64,000 bases of DNA from DATHTS01 sp041940425 (GTDB lineage: Bacteria > Acidobacteriota > Blastocatellia > Pyrinomonadales > Pyrinomonadaceae). The translations under genes were made by a program, and so were the position numbers. Below the pieces are notes generated by a model. That model was not told the origin of the DNA. It searched no databases and was given only the letters and a program-made list of their open reading frames with translations. Below are positions 41,866-50,143 of the stretch, one piece after another. Positions within the stretch are counted from its first letter, which is position 1. Each line of letters begins with the position of its first letter. The stretch is taken from the NCBI GenBank assembly GCA_041940425.1, contig JBGTSF010000021.1, positions 1 to 64,000 on the forward strand, written 5' to 3'.

Positions 41866-42034
41866 TATGTCCGAAGAAGCAATTTTGCGGCGTTTGAAAC
41901 AGGTTGACCAACTGCGCGAACTTTGTTTGTCGCTGATGAAAGCGAAAAAAGAATCGGACGAGAAAAAGAAAGCGGATTTGGAAAAGAAGGAAAAAGCGGA
42001 AGCCGAAACTTTCGATCATTCGCCTGCCGATTGA
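41852..42034 (+). CDS. Small helical partner of the nucleotidyltransferase
   Basis: 60 residues, almost fully helical and charged (SEEAILRRLKQVDQLRELCL then a Lys/Glu coiled coil). It overlaps the nucleotidyltransferase gene by 14 bases in another frame. Small proteins with this RRLKQVDQLRELC pattern often sit next to such genes, so it is probably the binding partner; which one is the toxin is open. Confidence 0.65.
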   Translation: MKKVDMSEEAILRRLKQVDQLRELCLSLMKAKKESDEKKKADLEKKEKAEAETFDHSPAD

Positions 42035-42070
42035 TAAAACCAGCCGGAGCAAGTATAAATAAAAACAGTT

Positions 42071-42439
42071 TTGAAATTTTACCCGAAACAAATTTTATCC
42101 GCATTTCTGACCGCGAGCTTTATATGGGTTTTCGTCGGCTGTGCTTTTTTGTGCGGTGAGAATGAAAATTGCGCTGATGATTTTAATGTTTCGGTTGAAA
42201 TTTCCGCCGTTTTTGACGAGACTTCGCACGAAGATTCCTGCCCGATAAAAGCGTCGGCGAAAACGACCGCGCCGGAAAGAATCGTTTTTAATTTTGATTC
42301 TCCGGCGGTCGGCAAAAAGATTTTCGCAAACTTTTCGGCGGTTGAAATTTTTCCCGCTTCTTACAAAATCAAGTCGAAATTTTATCGCCCGCCGGATATT
42401 GCCTCGAAAAACAAACGCCCGTTTGTTCTCAGAATTTAA
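42071..42439 (+). CDS. Putative exported small protein, unknown
   Basis: 122 residues from a TTG at 42071; no ATG fits. Residues about 8-28 form a hydrophobic signal with a cysteine (WVFVGCAFLCGENENC), then ESA and SCPI segments reminiscent of short Cys-containing proteins next to redox genes. The C-terminus is basic. Start and even coding status are uncertain; codon positions look coding but there is no Shine-Dalgarno. Confidence 0.45.
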   Translation: MKFYPKQILSAFLTASFIWVFVGCAFLCGENENCADDFNVSVEISAVFDETSHEDSCPIKASAKTTAPERIVFNFDSPAVGKKIFANFSAVEIFPASYKIKSKFYRPPDIASKNKRPFVLRI

Positions 42440-42564
42440 CAATCAAATTTGAATTTACTGCAAATTAAATTCTGCGGTTTCCGATTGAAACTGCGGCTGT
42501 TTTTTATTGTTGGAAGCTATCTCAAAAATAGCGAAATTAATAATCGCGTAGCGATGTTATGAGT

Positions 42565-42716
42565 TTAGCCGTGTAATTTATTGCACGGAGGCGTTATGCA
42601 TGATGTTCGCGTCGCGGTCAGCGACGGTTGATAATGGTTAGCGAATAATTCAATTGTCGCTGACGCGACAAGAAAAATACATTCATCACGCCCCGTGCAA
42701 TAAATTACACGGCTAA
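42565..42716. repeat. Palindromic REP/MITE-like element B, copy 2
   Basis: Arms 42565-42588 and 42693-42716 are perfect 24-base inverted copies with the framework TTAGCCGTGT - core - GCACGG of copy 1, but the core is AATTTATT instead of CTTTTAAG and the other arm carries the matching change. Inner arms around GTCAGCGAC/GTCGCTGAC, flanks TCGCGTAGCGA (42544) and CCGCTAACGCGG (42727) are also shared. It fills the 350-base gap before the TlpA-like gene; no gene there. Confidence 0.9.
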
Positions 42717-42788
42717 ATTCAAACTGCCGCTAACGCGGCGTAAAAAATCATTTTTGAGATAGATTTCAAATTCATCAGGAGATTGTTA

Positions 42789-43706
42789 ATGAAGTATTTA
42801 TTTTTACCGTTTATTTTAATTTTATTTTTGATTTTTCCCGCGCTGGTTTCGGCGCAGAAAACCTCCGAATTAAAACTCGAAGGGCAGATCGTTTGTTGCG
42901 AAGACTGCTGGGCAGAAGCCGACCGGACGAAGGTCGAATACGGCACGGCAGAAGATTTGCTGAAAGCGAAATCGTGCGTCGAGGGCGGCGACCCGACTTT
43001 GATCGCGGTGCGGGCGGGCGATAAATTTACGCTTTACGAATTGGAGCAAGGCAAATTCAAATTGCAGGAAAAAAATTGGCTTTCGTATGTCGGCAAAAAA
43101 GTTTCGGTGACGGGCGCGATCAAAAAGAAGAAAATTTTTGTCGTTGACGCGCTCGAAGTTTTGGAAGAAAGTCTTGCCGTGCGCGAAGCAAAAGCGGCGG
43201 TCGGTCAGCAGGTCGAATTAAAACTCAAAGATTTGTTCGGAACTGAACAAAGTTTGAGCGGGTATCGCGGGCGCATCGTGATTTTGAATTTCTGGGCGAC
43301 GTTTTGCGAGCCGTGCCGAAAGGAAATGCCCGATCTCGCGCTGATTCAAAACGAATACGCCGCGCTCGGCGTGCAGGTCATCGGCGCGTCGGCGGACGCG
43401 CCTGAAGACCGACCGAAAGTTTTGCAGTTTATCAAAGAGACGCGCATTAATTTTCCGATCTGGATGGGCGCGACCTCAAACGATATGTCGCGTTTCGGTC
43501 TCGGCGAGGCTCTGCCCGGAACGGTCGTGATTGATAAAGACGGAAAAATTGTCAGAGCGATTTCCGGCATCGTCAACGCCGCCGATCTGCGGAAAGAAAT
43601 TGACCAAATGCTCGAACTTGCGGAAAGCGAAGTAGAAAAGGTCGAGCCGGTCGCAGGCAACGATGTAAAACCGGAAAAATCGAAAGCGTCGAGCGTTCCG
43701 TCCTGA
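42789..43706 (+). CDS. Exported TlpA-like thioredoxin with extra N-terminal domain
   Basis: 305 residues from ATG 42789 (AGGAG 8 bases upstream). Signal peptide 1-22. An N-terminal domain about 25-120 with CCEDCW and a later Cys (KSCVEGG) resembles small OB-like domains that could bind metal or heme; the C-terminal thioredoxin fold has the redox pair in FWATFCEPCRKEMP and cis-Pro in EALPGTVVIDKDG. Likely a periplasmic disulphide reductase, for instance for cytochrome maturation. Next to cydAB, which fits a respiratory role. Confidence 0.85.
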   Translation: MKYLFLPFILILFLIFPALVSAQKTSELKLEGQIVCCEDCWAEADRTKVEYGTAEDLLKAKSCVEGGDPTLIAVRAGDKFTLYELEQGKFKLQEKNWLSYVGKKVSVTGAIKKKKIFVVDALEVLEESLAVREAKAAVGQQVELKLKDLFGTEQSLSGYRGRIVILNFWATFCEPCRKEMPDLALIQNEYAALGVQVIGASADAPEDRPKVLQFIKETRINFPIWMGATSNDMSRFGLGEALPGTVVIDKDGKIVRAISGIVNAADLRKEIDQMLELAESEVEKVEPVAGNDVKPEKSKASSVPS

Positions 43707-43733
43707 CCGCTCTGACCGGGCGAAGGTCGCGCC

Positions 43734-44258
43734 GTGAGCGGGACGGGACAGATCGAATATAAATGGACATTCGGGACGCGGTTTATTCCCGATATTTTGA
43801 ACCGCGCGAAATGGCGAAACACTCTGACGTATCAGGTAAATTCGCGCCTGTCGGTCGGCATCGAATACAATCCGCTGGCGGGAAAGCTGTCGCCGCTGGC
43901 TAATTTCGTCGCCGTCACGGAAACGGAAAAGCGTCCGGCTCTGATTTTGGGAACGAGTTCGGATCGTATCGGCACGCCTTCGGGACAATCTTTTTATGCG
44001 ACTCTGAGCAAAAGTCTGGAGCGTGAAACGGGATTGCCGATTGCGCCTTATTTCGGCGTTACATACGGAACTTTTGAAAAACGCTTTCGCCCGATCGGCG
44101 GATTGAATATTTATTTTCCGAAAAATTTCTCGTCCACGATTCTTTTCGACGGCGTAAAAGTTCATCCGCTTGTAAATTATAATTATGGTCGGCATCAGTT
44201 CGGCTTTATGCTCGCGCAAGGGAAAAAAGCGGGCTTTAGCTACAGCGTTTCGTTTTAA
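43734..44258 (+). CDS. Possible outer-membrane beta-barrel-like protein
   Basis: 174 residues from GTG 43734 with GAAGG before it. Alternating strands rich in Tyr/Phe/Gly (LSVGIEYNPLAGKLSP, APYFGVTYGTFEKRF, FGFMLAQGKKAGFSYSVSF ends with aromatic Phe) fit a small barrel. No signal peptide is visible at this start, so the true N-terminus or export route is unclear. It lies between the thioredoxin and cydA. Confidence 0.5.
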   Translation: MSGTGQIEYKWTFGTRFIPDILNRAKWRNTLTYQVNSRLSVGIEYNPLAGKLSPLANFVAVTETEKRPALILGTSSDRIGTPSGQSFYATLSKSLERETGLPIAPYFGVTYGTFEKRFRPIGGLNIYFPKNFSSTILFDGVKVHPLVNYNYGRHQFGFMLAQGKKAGFSYSVSF

Positions 44259-44294
44259 GGTCAGCGCGAAAAAAAACTGCTACAATAAACCGCA

Positions 44295-45611
44295 ATGGAC
44301 GACATACTCGCGGCTCGTTCGCAGATGGCGATGTCGCTAATGTTTCATATCATTTTCGCCGTCATCGGTATCGGAATGCCGCTTCTGATGTGCATTGCCG
44401 AATGGCTCTGGATAAAGACGAAGGACGAAACATATCTGACGCTGGCGAAACAATGGGCGAAAGGGACGGCGATCCTTTTTGCGGTCGGCGCGGTTTCCGG
44501 CACGGTGCTTTCGTTTGAACTCGGACTGCTTTTCCCGAAGTTTATGGAATACGCCGGTGCGGTGATCGGGATGCCTTTTTCGCTCGAAGGCTTCGCGTTT
44601 TTTACCGAAGCGATCTTTTTGGGAATCTATCTCTACGGCTGGCAGAAAGTTTCTCCCCGAAAACATCTTTTCGCGGGCGCGATGGTTGCAATCAGCGGTG
44701 CGGCTTCGGCGGTTTTTGTCGTCATTGCCAATGCGTGGATGAATGTGCCGACCGGTTTTGATGTCGCGGGCGGCGAATTCGTAAATATTGATCCGATTGC
44801 GGCGATGATGACGCCGGCGGCTTTTCCGCAAGTCGCGCATATGGTCATCGCGGCGTATTGCGCGACCGGATTCGCCGTCGCCGGAATTCACGCCTTTATG
44901 CTTTTGCGGCGCGATAAGGAAAATCTTTTTCATCGCCACGCTTTGAAAATCTCTCTGATCGTCGGCGGCATCGCGGCGGTTTTAATGCCCGTGTCGGGCG
45001 ATATTCTGGCGAAAACGGTTGCAAAAAATCAGCCGATAAAACTCGCCGCGATGGAAGGACAGTTTGAAACCGAACGGGGCGCGCCGCTGCGCATCGGCGG
45101 AATTCCCGACGAGGAAAAACGCGAAACGAAATACGATATAGAAATTCCATACGCTCTGAGCTTTCTCGCTTTCGGCGATTTCGAGGCGGAAGTAAAAGGC
45201 TTGAACGAATTTCCGAAAGAATTGCATCCGCCGGTCGCCATCGTGCATTTCGCTTTTCAGATAATGGTCGGATGCGGTCTGCTGATGATCGCGGTCGCCG
45301 CGTGGGGCGCGTGGCGCGGATGGAGATGGCGAAAAAATAAATCGAAATTGTGGTTTGATTCAAAATGGTTTCTGCGCGTTCTGGTGTTGTCTGCGCCGCT
45401 CGGATTTATCGCCATCGAGACGGGCTGGATCGTGACGGAAGTCGGTCGCCAGCCGTGGATAATCTATAATGTGATGCGGACGGCGGATTCGGTAACGCCG
45501 GTGCCGAATCTCGTTATCCCATTTATAACTTTTACGATTTTATACATTTTTCTGGCTTTCGTAACCGTCTGGCTTTTGCTGAAACAGGTTGCGGCAAGCC
45601 CTAAAGATTGA
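44295..45611 (+). CDS. cydA: Cytochrome bd ubiquinol oxidase subunit I
   Basis: Membrane quinol oxidase reducing O2 to water; 438 residues, short-Q-loop type. N-terminal AARSQMAMSLMFHIIFAVIG contains the heme b595 His; GMPFSLEGFAFFTEAIF, the GRQPWIIYNVMRT segment with the b558 Met-type region near the C-terminus, and about nine helices are all present. Pairs with cydB after a word repeat. High-affinity oxygen respiration beside an O2-dependent dioxygenase gene is noted but no link is shown. Confidence 0.95.
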   Translation: MDDILAARSQMAMSLMFHIIFAVIGIGMPLLMCIAEWLWIKTKDETYLTLAKQWAKGTAILFAVGAVSGTVLSFELGLLFPKFMEYAGAVIGMPFSLEGFAFFTEAIFLGIYLYGWQKVSPRKHLFAGAMVAISGAASAVFVVIANAWMNVPTGFDVAGGEFVNIDPIAAMMTPAAFPQVAHMVIAAYCATGFAVAGIHAFMLLRRDKENLFHRHALKISLIVGGIAAVLMPVSGDILAKTVAKNQPIKLAAMEGQFETERGAPLRIGGIPDEEKRETKYDIEIPYALSFLAFGDFEAEVKGLNEFPKELHPPVAIVHFAFQIMVGCGLLMIAVAAWGAWRGWRWRKNKSKLWFDSKWFLRVLVLSAPLGFIAIETGWIVTEVGRQPWIIYNVMRTADSVTPVPNLVIPFITFTILYIFLAFVTVWLLLKQVAASPKD

Positions 45612-45752
45612 GACGCGGAGACACGGAGATGGAGAGAAAAAGATTGTGTGTTTATTAATTTGCTAAATTCGATTTGATATATTGAAACACAAAATTATTA
45701 AGAGTAAATTTTCTTTTTCACCGCGTCTCCTCTTCTCCTTTTCGCCGCGTCT
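45610..45752. repeat. Word-repeat inverted pair, word ACGCGGAGAC
   Basis: Left arm 45610-45636 (GAGACGCGGAGACACGGAGA) and right arm 45721-45752 (CCGCGTCTCCTCTTCTCC and CGCCGCGTCT) between cydA and cydB. The spacer is about 85 bases. Confidence 0.8.
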
Positions 45753-45761
45753 GAAAAATAT

Positions 45762-46763
45762 ATGCCTAATCTCGAAATAATTATTGCCGGAATAATGCTC
45801 GGTGCGCTTCTGCTTTACGCACTGCTCGGCGGCGCGGATTACGGCGGCGGTGTTTGGGACTTGCTCGCGTTCGGCGAAAGAAAACAAGCGCAGAGAAAAC
45901 TCGTCGAAGACGCGATCGGTCCGGTTTGGGAAGCAAATCACGTCTGGCTGATCCTGGTTATCGTCGTTCTGTTTACCGCGTTTCCGAAGGCTTTTGCCGC
46001 GATTGCCACCGCGCTTCACATTCCGATCACGCTTCTTTTGATCGGCATAATTTTTCGCGGTACGGCGTTCGTTTTCCGCAAACACGACGCGAACGATAAC
46101 ACGATGCAGGAACGCTGGAGTCTGGTTTTTTCGATTTCGAGTATCATCACGCCCGTTCTTTTGGGAATAACTCTGGGCGCGATTGCCTCAGGCACGATTC
46201 GTGTCGAAAACGGAATCGTTCAGACGAATTTTTTCAGCGCGTGGCTCGCGCCGTTTCCGTTCGCGGTCGGATTTTTCGCGCTCGCGCTGTTTGCTTTCCT
46301 CGCAGCGGTTTATCTTATTCAGGAAACCGGCGATAAAAGTTTGCAGGAAGGTTTTCGGCGGCGGGCGATCGTTTCGGGCATCGTTGTCGGCGTTTTGGCA
46401 CTAATAGTTTTTCTGCTCGCCGAAACAGGCGCGCCGACGGTTCGCGCCGGAATCAGCCGCACGGTTTGGGCATTGGGTTTGCATATTTTCACGGCGATCT
46501 TTGCCGTCGGCGCATTCTATACTTTGTGGATAAGAAAATATAAATTAGCGCGTTTTTTCGCGGCGGCGCAGGTAACGATGATACTCGTCGGCTGGGCGAT
46601 CGCGCAGTTTCCCTTTTTGGTCGAACCCGATATTACGATCTATAATTCAGCCGCGCCGCCGGTTACTTTAAGACTGCTGCTCGGCGCATTGATCCTGGGC
46701 GCGGTTTTGCTGTTTCCTTCTTATTATTATTTGTTTAAAGTTTTCAAGAGTGAAGCGATTTAA
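45762..46763 (+). CDS. cydB: Cytochrome bd ubiquinol oxidase subunit II
   Basis: 333 residues, about eight helices. Family segments are GGADYGGGVWDLLAFGERK, GPVWEANHVWLILV and FAPF-like SAWLAPFPFAVG. It stabilises heme b595/d in the bd complex. Separated from cydA by the word repeat, not by the usual short gap. The ACMSD gene starts 14 bases downstream. Confidence 0.95.
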   Translation: MPNLEIIIAGIMLGALLLYALLGGADYGGGVWDLLAFGERKQAQRKLVEDAIGPVWEANHVWLILVIVVLFTAFPKAFAAIATALHIPITLLLIGIIFRGTAFVFRKHDANDNTMQERWSLVFSISSIITPVLLGITLGAIASGTIRVENGIVQTNFFSAWLAPFPFAVGFFALALFAFLAAVYLIQETGDKSLQEGFRRRAIVSGIVVGVLALIVFLLAETGAPTVRAGISRTVWALGLHIFTAIFAVGAFYTLWIRKYKLARFFAAAQVTMILVGWAIAQFPFLVEPDITIYNSAAPPVTLRLLLGALILGAVLLFPSYYYLFKVFKSEAI

Positions 46764-46777
46764 CTCTGACCTAAATT

Positions 46778-47788
46778 ATGCTGAAAATTGATATTCACAC
46801 ACATATTCTGCCGAAGGACATTCCGAACTGGAAGGACAAATTCGGCTACGGCGGTTTTATCAAACTCGATCATCACAAGCCGAACTGCGCGCGGATGATC
46901 AAAGACGACGGGCATTTTTTCCGCGAGATCGAGGACAATTGCTGGTCGCCGGAAAAGCGTCTCGCCGAATGCGATAAATTCAATGTAGATGTCCAGGTTC
47001 TCTCGACCGTTCCGGTGATGTTTTCCTACTGGGCGCGAGCCGCGGACGGCGCGGAAATCGCGCGGGTTTTAAATGACGGAATTGCGGAAATTGTCGAAAA
47101 ATTCCCGAAAAGATTTGTCGGTCTCGGAACAGTTCCGATGCAGAACACAGGGCTTGCGATCAGGGAACTCGAAAGATGCAAGCAAATCGGTTTCGCAGGC
47201 GTGCAGATCGGCACGAACGTCAATCAAAAAAATCTGGGCGAACCGGAATTTCTGGAATTTTTCAAAGCGTGCGAGGAAACCGGAATGGCGGTTTTTGTTC
47301 ACCCCTGGGAAATGATGGGCGAGCAAACGATGCAGAAATATTGGCTGCCGTGGCTCGTCGGAATGCCGGCGGAAACTTCAAGGGCGATCTGCTCTTTGAT
47401 CTTTTCCGGGACGCTCGAAAAATGTAAAAACCTGCGTATCTGTTTCGCGCACGGCGGCGGATCGTTTCCGGCGACTATCGGTAGAATAGAACACGGTTTC
47501 GAAGTCCGTCCCGACCTCTGCGCCGTTGACAATCCGCACAGCCCGCGCAAATATCTCGGGCGAATTTTTTTCGATTCGCTCGTTCACGAACCGGCGAAAC
47601 TCGATTATCTCGTCCGGCTCGTCGGCGCGGATCAGATCGCGCTCGGTTCGGATTACCCGTTTCCGCTCGGCGAACTCGAACCCGGCAAGCTCATCGAATC
47701 AATGCCGTATGACGAAGCGATCAAAGCGATGCTCCTGCACGGCGCGGCGCTCAATTGGCTGAATCTCGACAAGAGCGTTTTCAAATAG
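46778..47788 (+). CDS. nbaD: 2-amino-3-carboxymuconate semialdehyde decarboxylase
   Basis: Metal-dependent decarboxylase of the amidohydrolase superfamily acting on the product of 3-hydroxyanthranilate dioxygenase, steering it away from quinolinate. 336 residues, full length. Metal ligands are in DIHTHILP (two His), FVHPWEMMG (His), CFAHGGGSFP and GSDYPFPLGE (Asp), all ACMSD signatures. It follows cydB by 14 bases and ends before a strong terminator; the partner dioxygenase is 7 kb upstream. Confidence 0.94.
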   Translation: MLKIDIHTHILPKDIPNWKDKFGYGGFIKLDHHKPNCARMIKDDGHFFREIEDNCWSPEKRLAECDKFNVDVQVLSTVPVMFSYWARAADGAEIARVLNDGIAEIVEKFPKRFVGLGTVPMQNTGLAIRELERCKQIGFAGVQIGTNVNQKNLGEPEFLEFFKACEETGMAVFVHPWEMMGEQTMQKYWLPWLVGMPAETSRAICSLIFSGTLEKCKNLRICFAHGGGSFPATIGRIEHGFEVRPDLCAVDNPHSPRKYLGRIFFDSLVHEPAKLDYLVRLVGADQIALGSDYPFPLGELEPGKLIESMPYDEAIKAMLLHGAALNWLNLDKSVFK

Positions 47789-47789
47789 T

Positions 47790-47869
47790 AATAGCCGCAA
47801 AAAGGCGCAAAAAAACAAAAAAAAATAATTTACCTTTTTTGTAATTTTTTGCGCCTTTTTGCGGCTATT
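47790..47869. terminator. Long perfect hairpin, bidirectional terminator built from GCGCAAAAAG words
   Basis: Arms 47790-47815 and 47845-47869 are exact inverted copies of about 25 bases, beginning AATAGCCGCAAAAAGGCGC. It has A and T tracts on both sides, so it works for the convergent genes at 47788 and 47898. Internally it repeats the word CGCAAAAA twice, like the other word repeats. Confidence 0.85.
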
Positions 47870-47897
47870 CTTCTTCCGATTATTTAACCGATACTTT

Positions 47898-48467
47898 TTA
47901 TAAAGTCGTTTTTCTTTCCGCCGGACGATAATAAGCGTCGCCGCGCGGCGTCATCCCGGCTTTTTCGCCGAGCGAATAAATGGCGGATTCGAGCAGTTCG
48001 TCCGTGTCAATCAAGAAACTCGTAGTTCCCTGCACGTCAACGTCCGGGTCGCGGTATTGGATGACGAGATAATTCTTTTTCTTTTTCATGTAGCTTCCGA
48101 GAATGCCCGCTCCGAGAATCGGTGCCGAACCAACCGCTCTGCCCGCGCCGGATTGGACTTTTTTATTGCTCGGCGCGATGACGAGAATCGCTTTGTAAGG
48201 AATCGAAAACAATTCTTTGTTTTTATCATCCCTGCTGTAAAAAACGAGCCGTTCGTTTTCGTCGTCGAACTTGAGCGTGCCTTTTTCGCGCTCGCCGTAA
48301 CCGAAAATGCCGCCCTCGTAGCGCGCTTCGACCGACGAGATTTTGGTTCGATTGCCGGTCTGCTTAGTCGAAGCGGTCGAGGTTTTATCTACGGGACGCG
48401 GCTGTGCCGAAACAGCTGAAACACAGGCGAATAAGCCTATTGCGAGTGAAAATATTATCTTTTTCAT
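47898..48467 (-). CDS. Exported protein, unknown
   Basis: 189 residues, signal peptide 1-21 (ending VSAQ). The mature part has a PH-like feel: SSVEARYEGGIFGYGEREKG, KGTLKFDDENERLVFYSRD, FSIPYKAILVIAPS and a GAGILGSYMKKKKNYLVIQY hairpin. No named family recognised. Alone on its strand with a terminator behind; upstream intergenic 48468-48545 has AATTTC/AATTTG words but no clear repeat. Confidence 0.65.
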   Translation of the reverse strand: MKKIIFSLAIGLFACVSAVSAQPRPVDKTSTASTKQTGNRTKISSVEARYEGGIFGYGEREKGTLKFDDENERLVFYSRDDKNKELFSIPYKAILVIAPSNKKVQSGAGRAVGSAPILGAGILGSYMKKKKNYLVIQYRDPDVDVQGTTSFLIDTDELLESAIYSLGEKAGMTPRGDAYYRPAERKTTL

Positions 48468-48545
48468 AAAATCTGTCCTGAATTTTTATGTAAATTCTAA
48501 ATTTCCCGAATCTGTAATTTGAAATTTGTACTCTGAAATCTATTC

Positions 48546-49139
48546 CTATAGACGCATTCCGCCGAGCGTTCGTTGCCACGACAGAGTTTGTTTTAAAACT
48601 CCCAAACGCTGGCGGTCGGAATCCGTGCAGTCCAGAGAAAGCTGTTCGATGATCGCTTCAAGAAGCGGAACGGCAAAAAGTCCGGCGTGCGCGACGATCT
48701 GCGAATAATAATGAATCTGCAAACAATCGTTTTCGTCCGTGTGAAAACGCTTGACTTCTTCGCCCGAAATCTTGTAAACATCCTGACCGGCAGGCACGAC
48801 CTTGCGCGGAACGCCGTGTTGTATTTTCCCGTCGCCGTTTCTTGTCCCCAAAAGCAAAATTCCGATCAAAAAACCCTGTTCATTCAAATAATCGGGGCTG
48901 AAACTGCCGAGTTCGGGCTTGGGCGAAAGACGCGGACCGAAATTGGCGTAATCGGGATTTACAAGAAGAGAATTGTAAATTACGCCGACGATTTCCTCGT
49001 TTTCGGAAAGCGGCAAATTGACGAACTGCGCGAAGCCGTAATCGTCCGATGAAGGCGGATTTTCCGCGTCGAGTTCGTCCACGACGCGCCCGACGTAATC
49101 AATATGCGAGTTTGATTTGATGATCTTGGCGATTTTCAT
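48546..49139 (-). CDS. HAS-barrel-like protein of the NurA cluster
   Basis: 197 residues. The N-terminus (KIIKSNSHIDYVGRVVDE then DDYGFAQFVNLPLSENEEIV and GVIYNSLL) resembles the HAS barrel that normally forms the front of the HerA DNA-end-processing ATPase; here there is no ATPase domain behind it, only a helical C-terminus (LLEAIIEQLSLDCTDSDRQR). In some lineages it is encoded separately beside NurA. It is the last gene of a minus-strand set that starts with NurA. Moderate confidence in the fold, low in the function. Confidence 0.55.
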   Translation of the reverse strand: MKIAKIIKSNSHIDYVGRVVDELDAENPPSSDDYGFAQFVNLPLSENEEIVGVIYNSLLVNPDYANFGPRLSPKPELGSFSPDYLNEQGFLIGILLLGTRNGDGKIQHGVPRKVVPAGQDVYKISGEEVKRFHTDENDCLQIHYYSQIVAHAGLFAVPLLEAIIEQLSLDCTDSDRQRLGVLKQTLSWQRTLGGMRL

Positions 49140-49179
49140 TTTTTATTAACCACAGAAGCATGGAGAACACGGAATTTAT

Positions 49180-49434
49180 TTATTCAAAAAAACTTTTCAA
49201 AAGTTGAATTGTGAAAATTGAAACTCCTACTAAGCCGGTAATTACGAAGACTCCGACAATACTTAAAACTGCCGCTCGTAAAACACTAAAAAACTGATTC
49301 TGATTTGTAAGTTCACTTGCTTTTTTACTTCTCAAAAAAAGAAAAATCCCACCGAAAGTTAAAGCGAAAATTAGTACCAAGACCGCAAATACAAAAGGTA
49401 AAAACAAATTAATTTCGTTATCTGCCGGATTCAT
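49180..49434 (-). CDS. Small two-helix membrane protein
   Basis: 84 residues, hydrophobic at about 10-33 and 51-74, short polar loop between (RSKKASELTNQNQF). No family recognised. Lies between the zinc-ribbon and HAS-barrel-like genes with partial word repeats on each side (GGAGAACACGG near 49158, TCTCTGCGTCTCCGCG near 49441). Confidence 0.55.
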   Translation of the reverse strand: MNPADNEINLFLPFVFAVLVLIFALTFGGIFLFLRSKKASELTNQNQFFSVLRAAVLSIVGVFVITGLVGVSIFTIQLLKSFFE

Positions 49435-49477
49435 TTAAAATCTCTCTGCGTCTCCGCGTCTTAGGCAGTTTAAAATC

Positions 49478-49966
49478 TTAAATCGGAAGCCCGATTTCGG
49501 GAATGATATAAAGCAGCCACCAGAGAAAAACCTGCACGCCCAGAACGACAAAACTCAGACTAAAACTCGCCAGAGACATTTTTCGCCCGCCCATTTCGGG
49601 ATGCGAAACGGACACGGCGAAACCCGCCGTTCCGATCATCAGCGTAAACGGAATAAACAAAATTCCGAGATAAGGCACGAGCGAATAAACAAAGCTCGCC
49701 CACGCCATTTCAGCGACCGGATTGCGGTTTACTTCAAAAATATCCTCCTTGAATTTATCTTTCGCCGACAGAAAACCGAAACTTTTTCCCTGTAGATTGT
49801 AGGAAGAACGGATGCGGTCGAGCGGCTGGTAGCCTTCTCTCAAAAGTTTGCCGCAGACGAGACAGAATTTTGCGGTATCGCGCGCAGCTTCCGCGCCGCA
49901 GGCGACGCAGATCAGCGCGCCGCCGAATCTCTTTTCCGTTTTTGTTTTATACTGCTCGCCTCTCAC
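49478..49966 (-). CDS. Zinc-ribbon membrane protein
   Basis: 162 residues. N-terminal zinc ribbon: CVACGAEAARDTAKFCLVCG (two CxxC pairs). Two to three helices follow (about 80-105, 108-128, 137-158). Such proteins are often anchors or stress-response accessory proteins; no specific role is known. It lies downstream of nurA across the word repeat at 50013. Confidence 0.7.
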   Translation of the reverse strand: MRGEQYKTKTEKRFGGALICVACGAEAARDTAKFCLVCGKLLREGYQPLDRIRSSYNLQGKSFGFLSAKDKFKEDIFEVNRNPVAEMAWASFVYSLVPYLGILFIPFTLMIGTAGFAVSVSHPEMGGRKMSLASFSLSFVVLGVQVFLWWLLYIIPEIGLPI

Positions 49967-50012
49967 TGCTTCTTATTCTACCAAATTGAAATTTATGAAA
50001 GAATCAAAAAAA

Positions 50013-50123
50013 TTTATCCACAGATGAACACAGATTCACACAGATAAAAGAAACTGTCTTAAAGTATCCGAAATTTAATCCACAAAATCATCTGTGTTCA
50101 TCTGTGTTCATCTGTGGATAAAT
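50013..50123. repeat. Word-repeat inverted pair, word CACAGATG
   Basis: Left arm 50013-50050 (ATCCACAGATGAACACAGAT, TCACACAGAT) and right arm 50089-50123 (TCTGTGTTCATCTGTGTTCA, TCTGTGGATAAAT). It separates nurA from the zinc-ribbon gene. Confidence 0.85.
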
Positions 50124-50143
50124 ATTCTTCCGCACTTTTCAAA

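Noticed and set aside
43476..44219. 247-codon minus-strand frame
   Set aside because: Antisense to the thioredoxin end and the barrel-like gene, Arg/Phe-rich with no motif.
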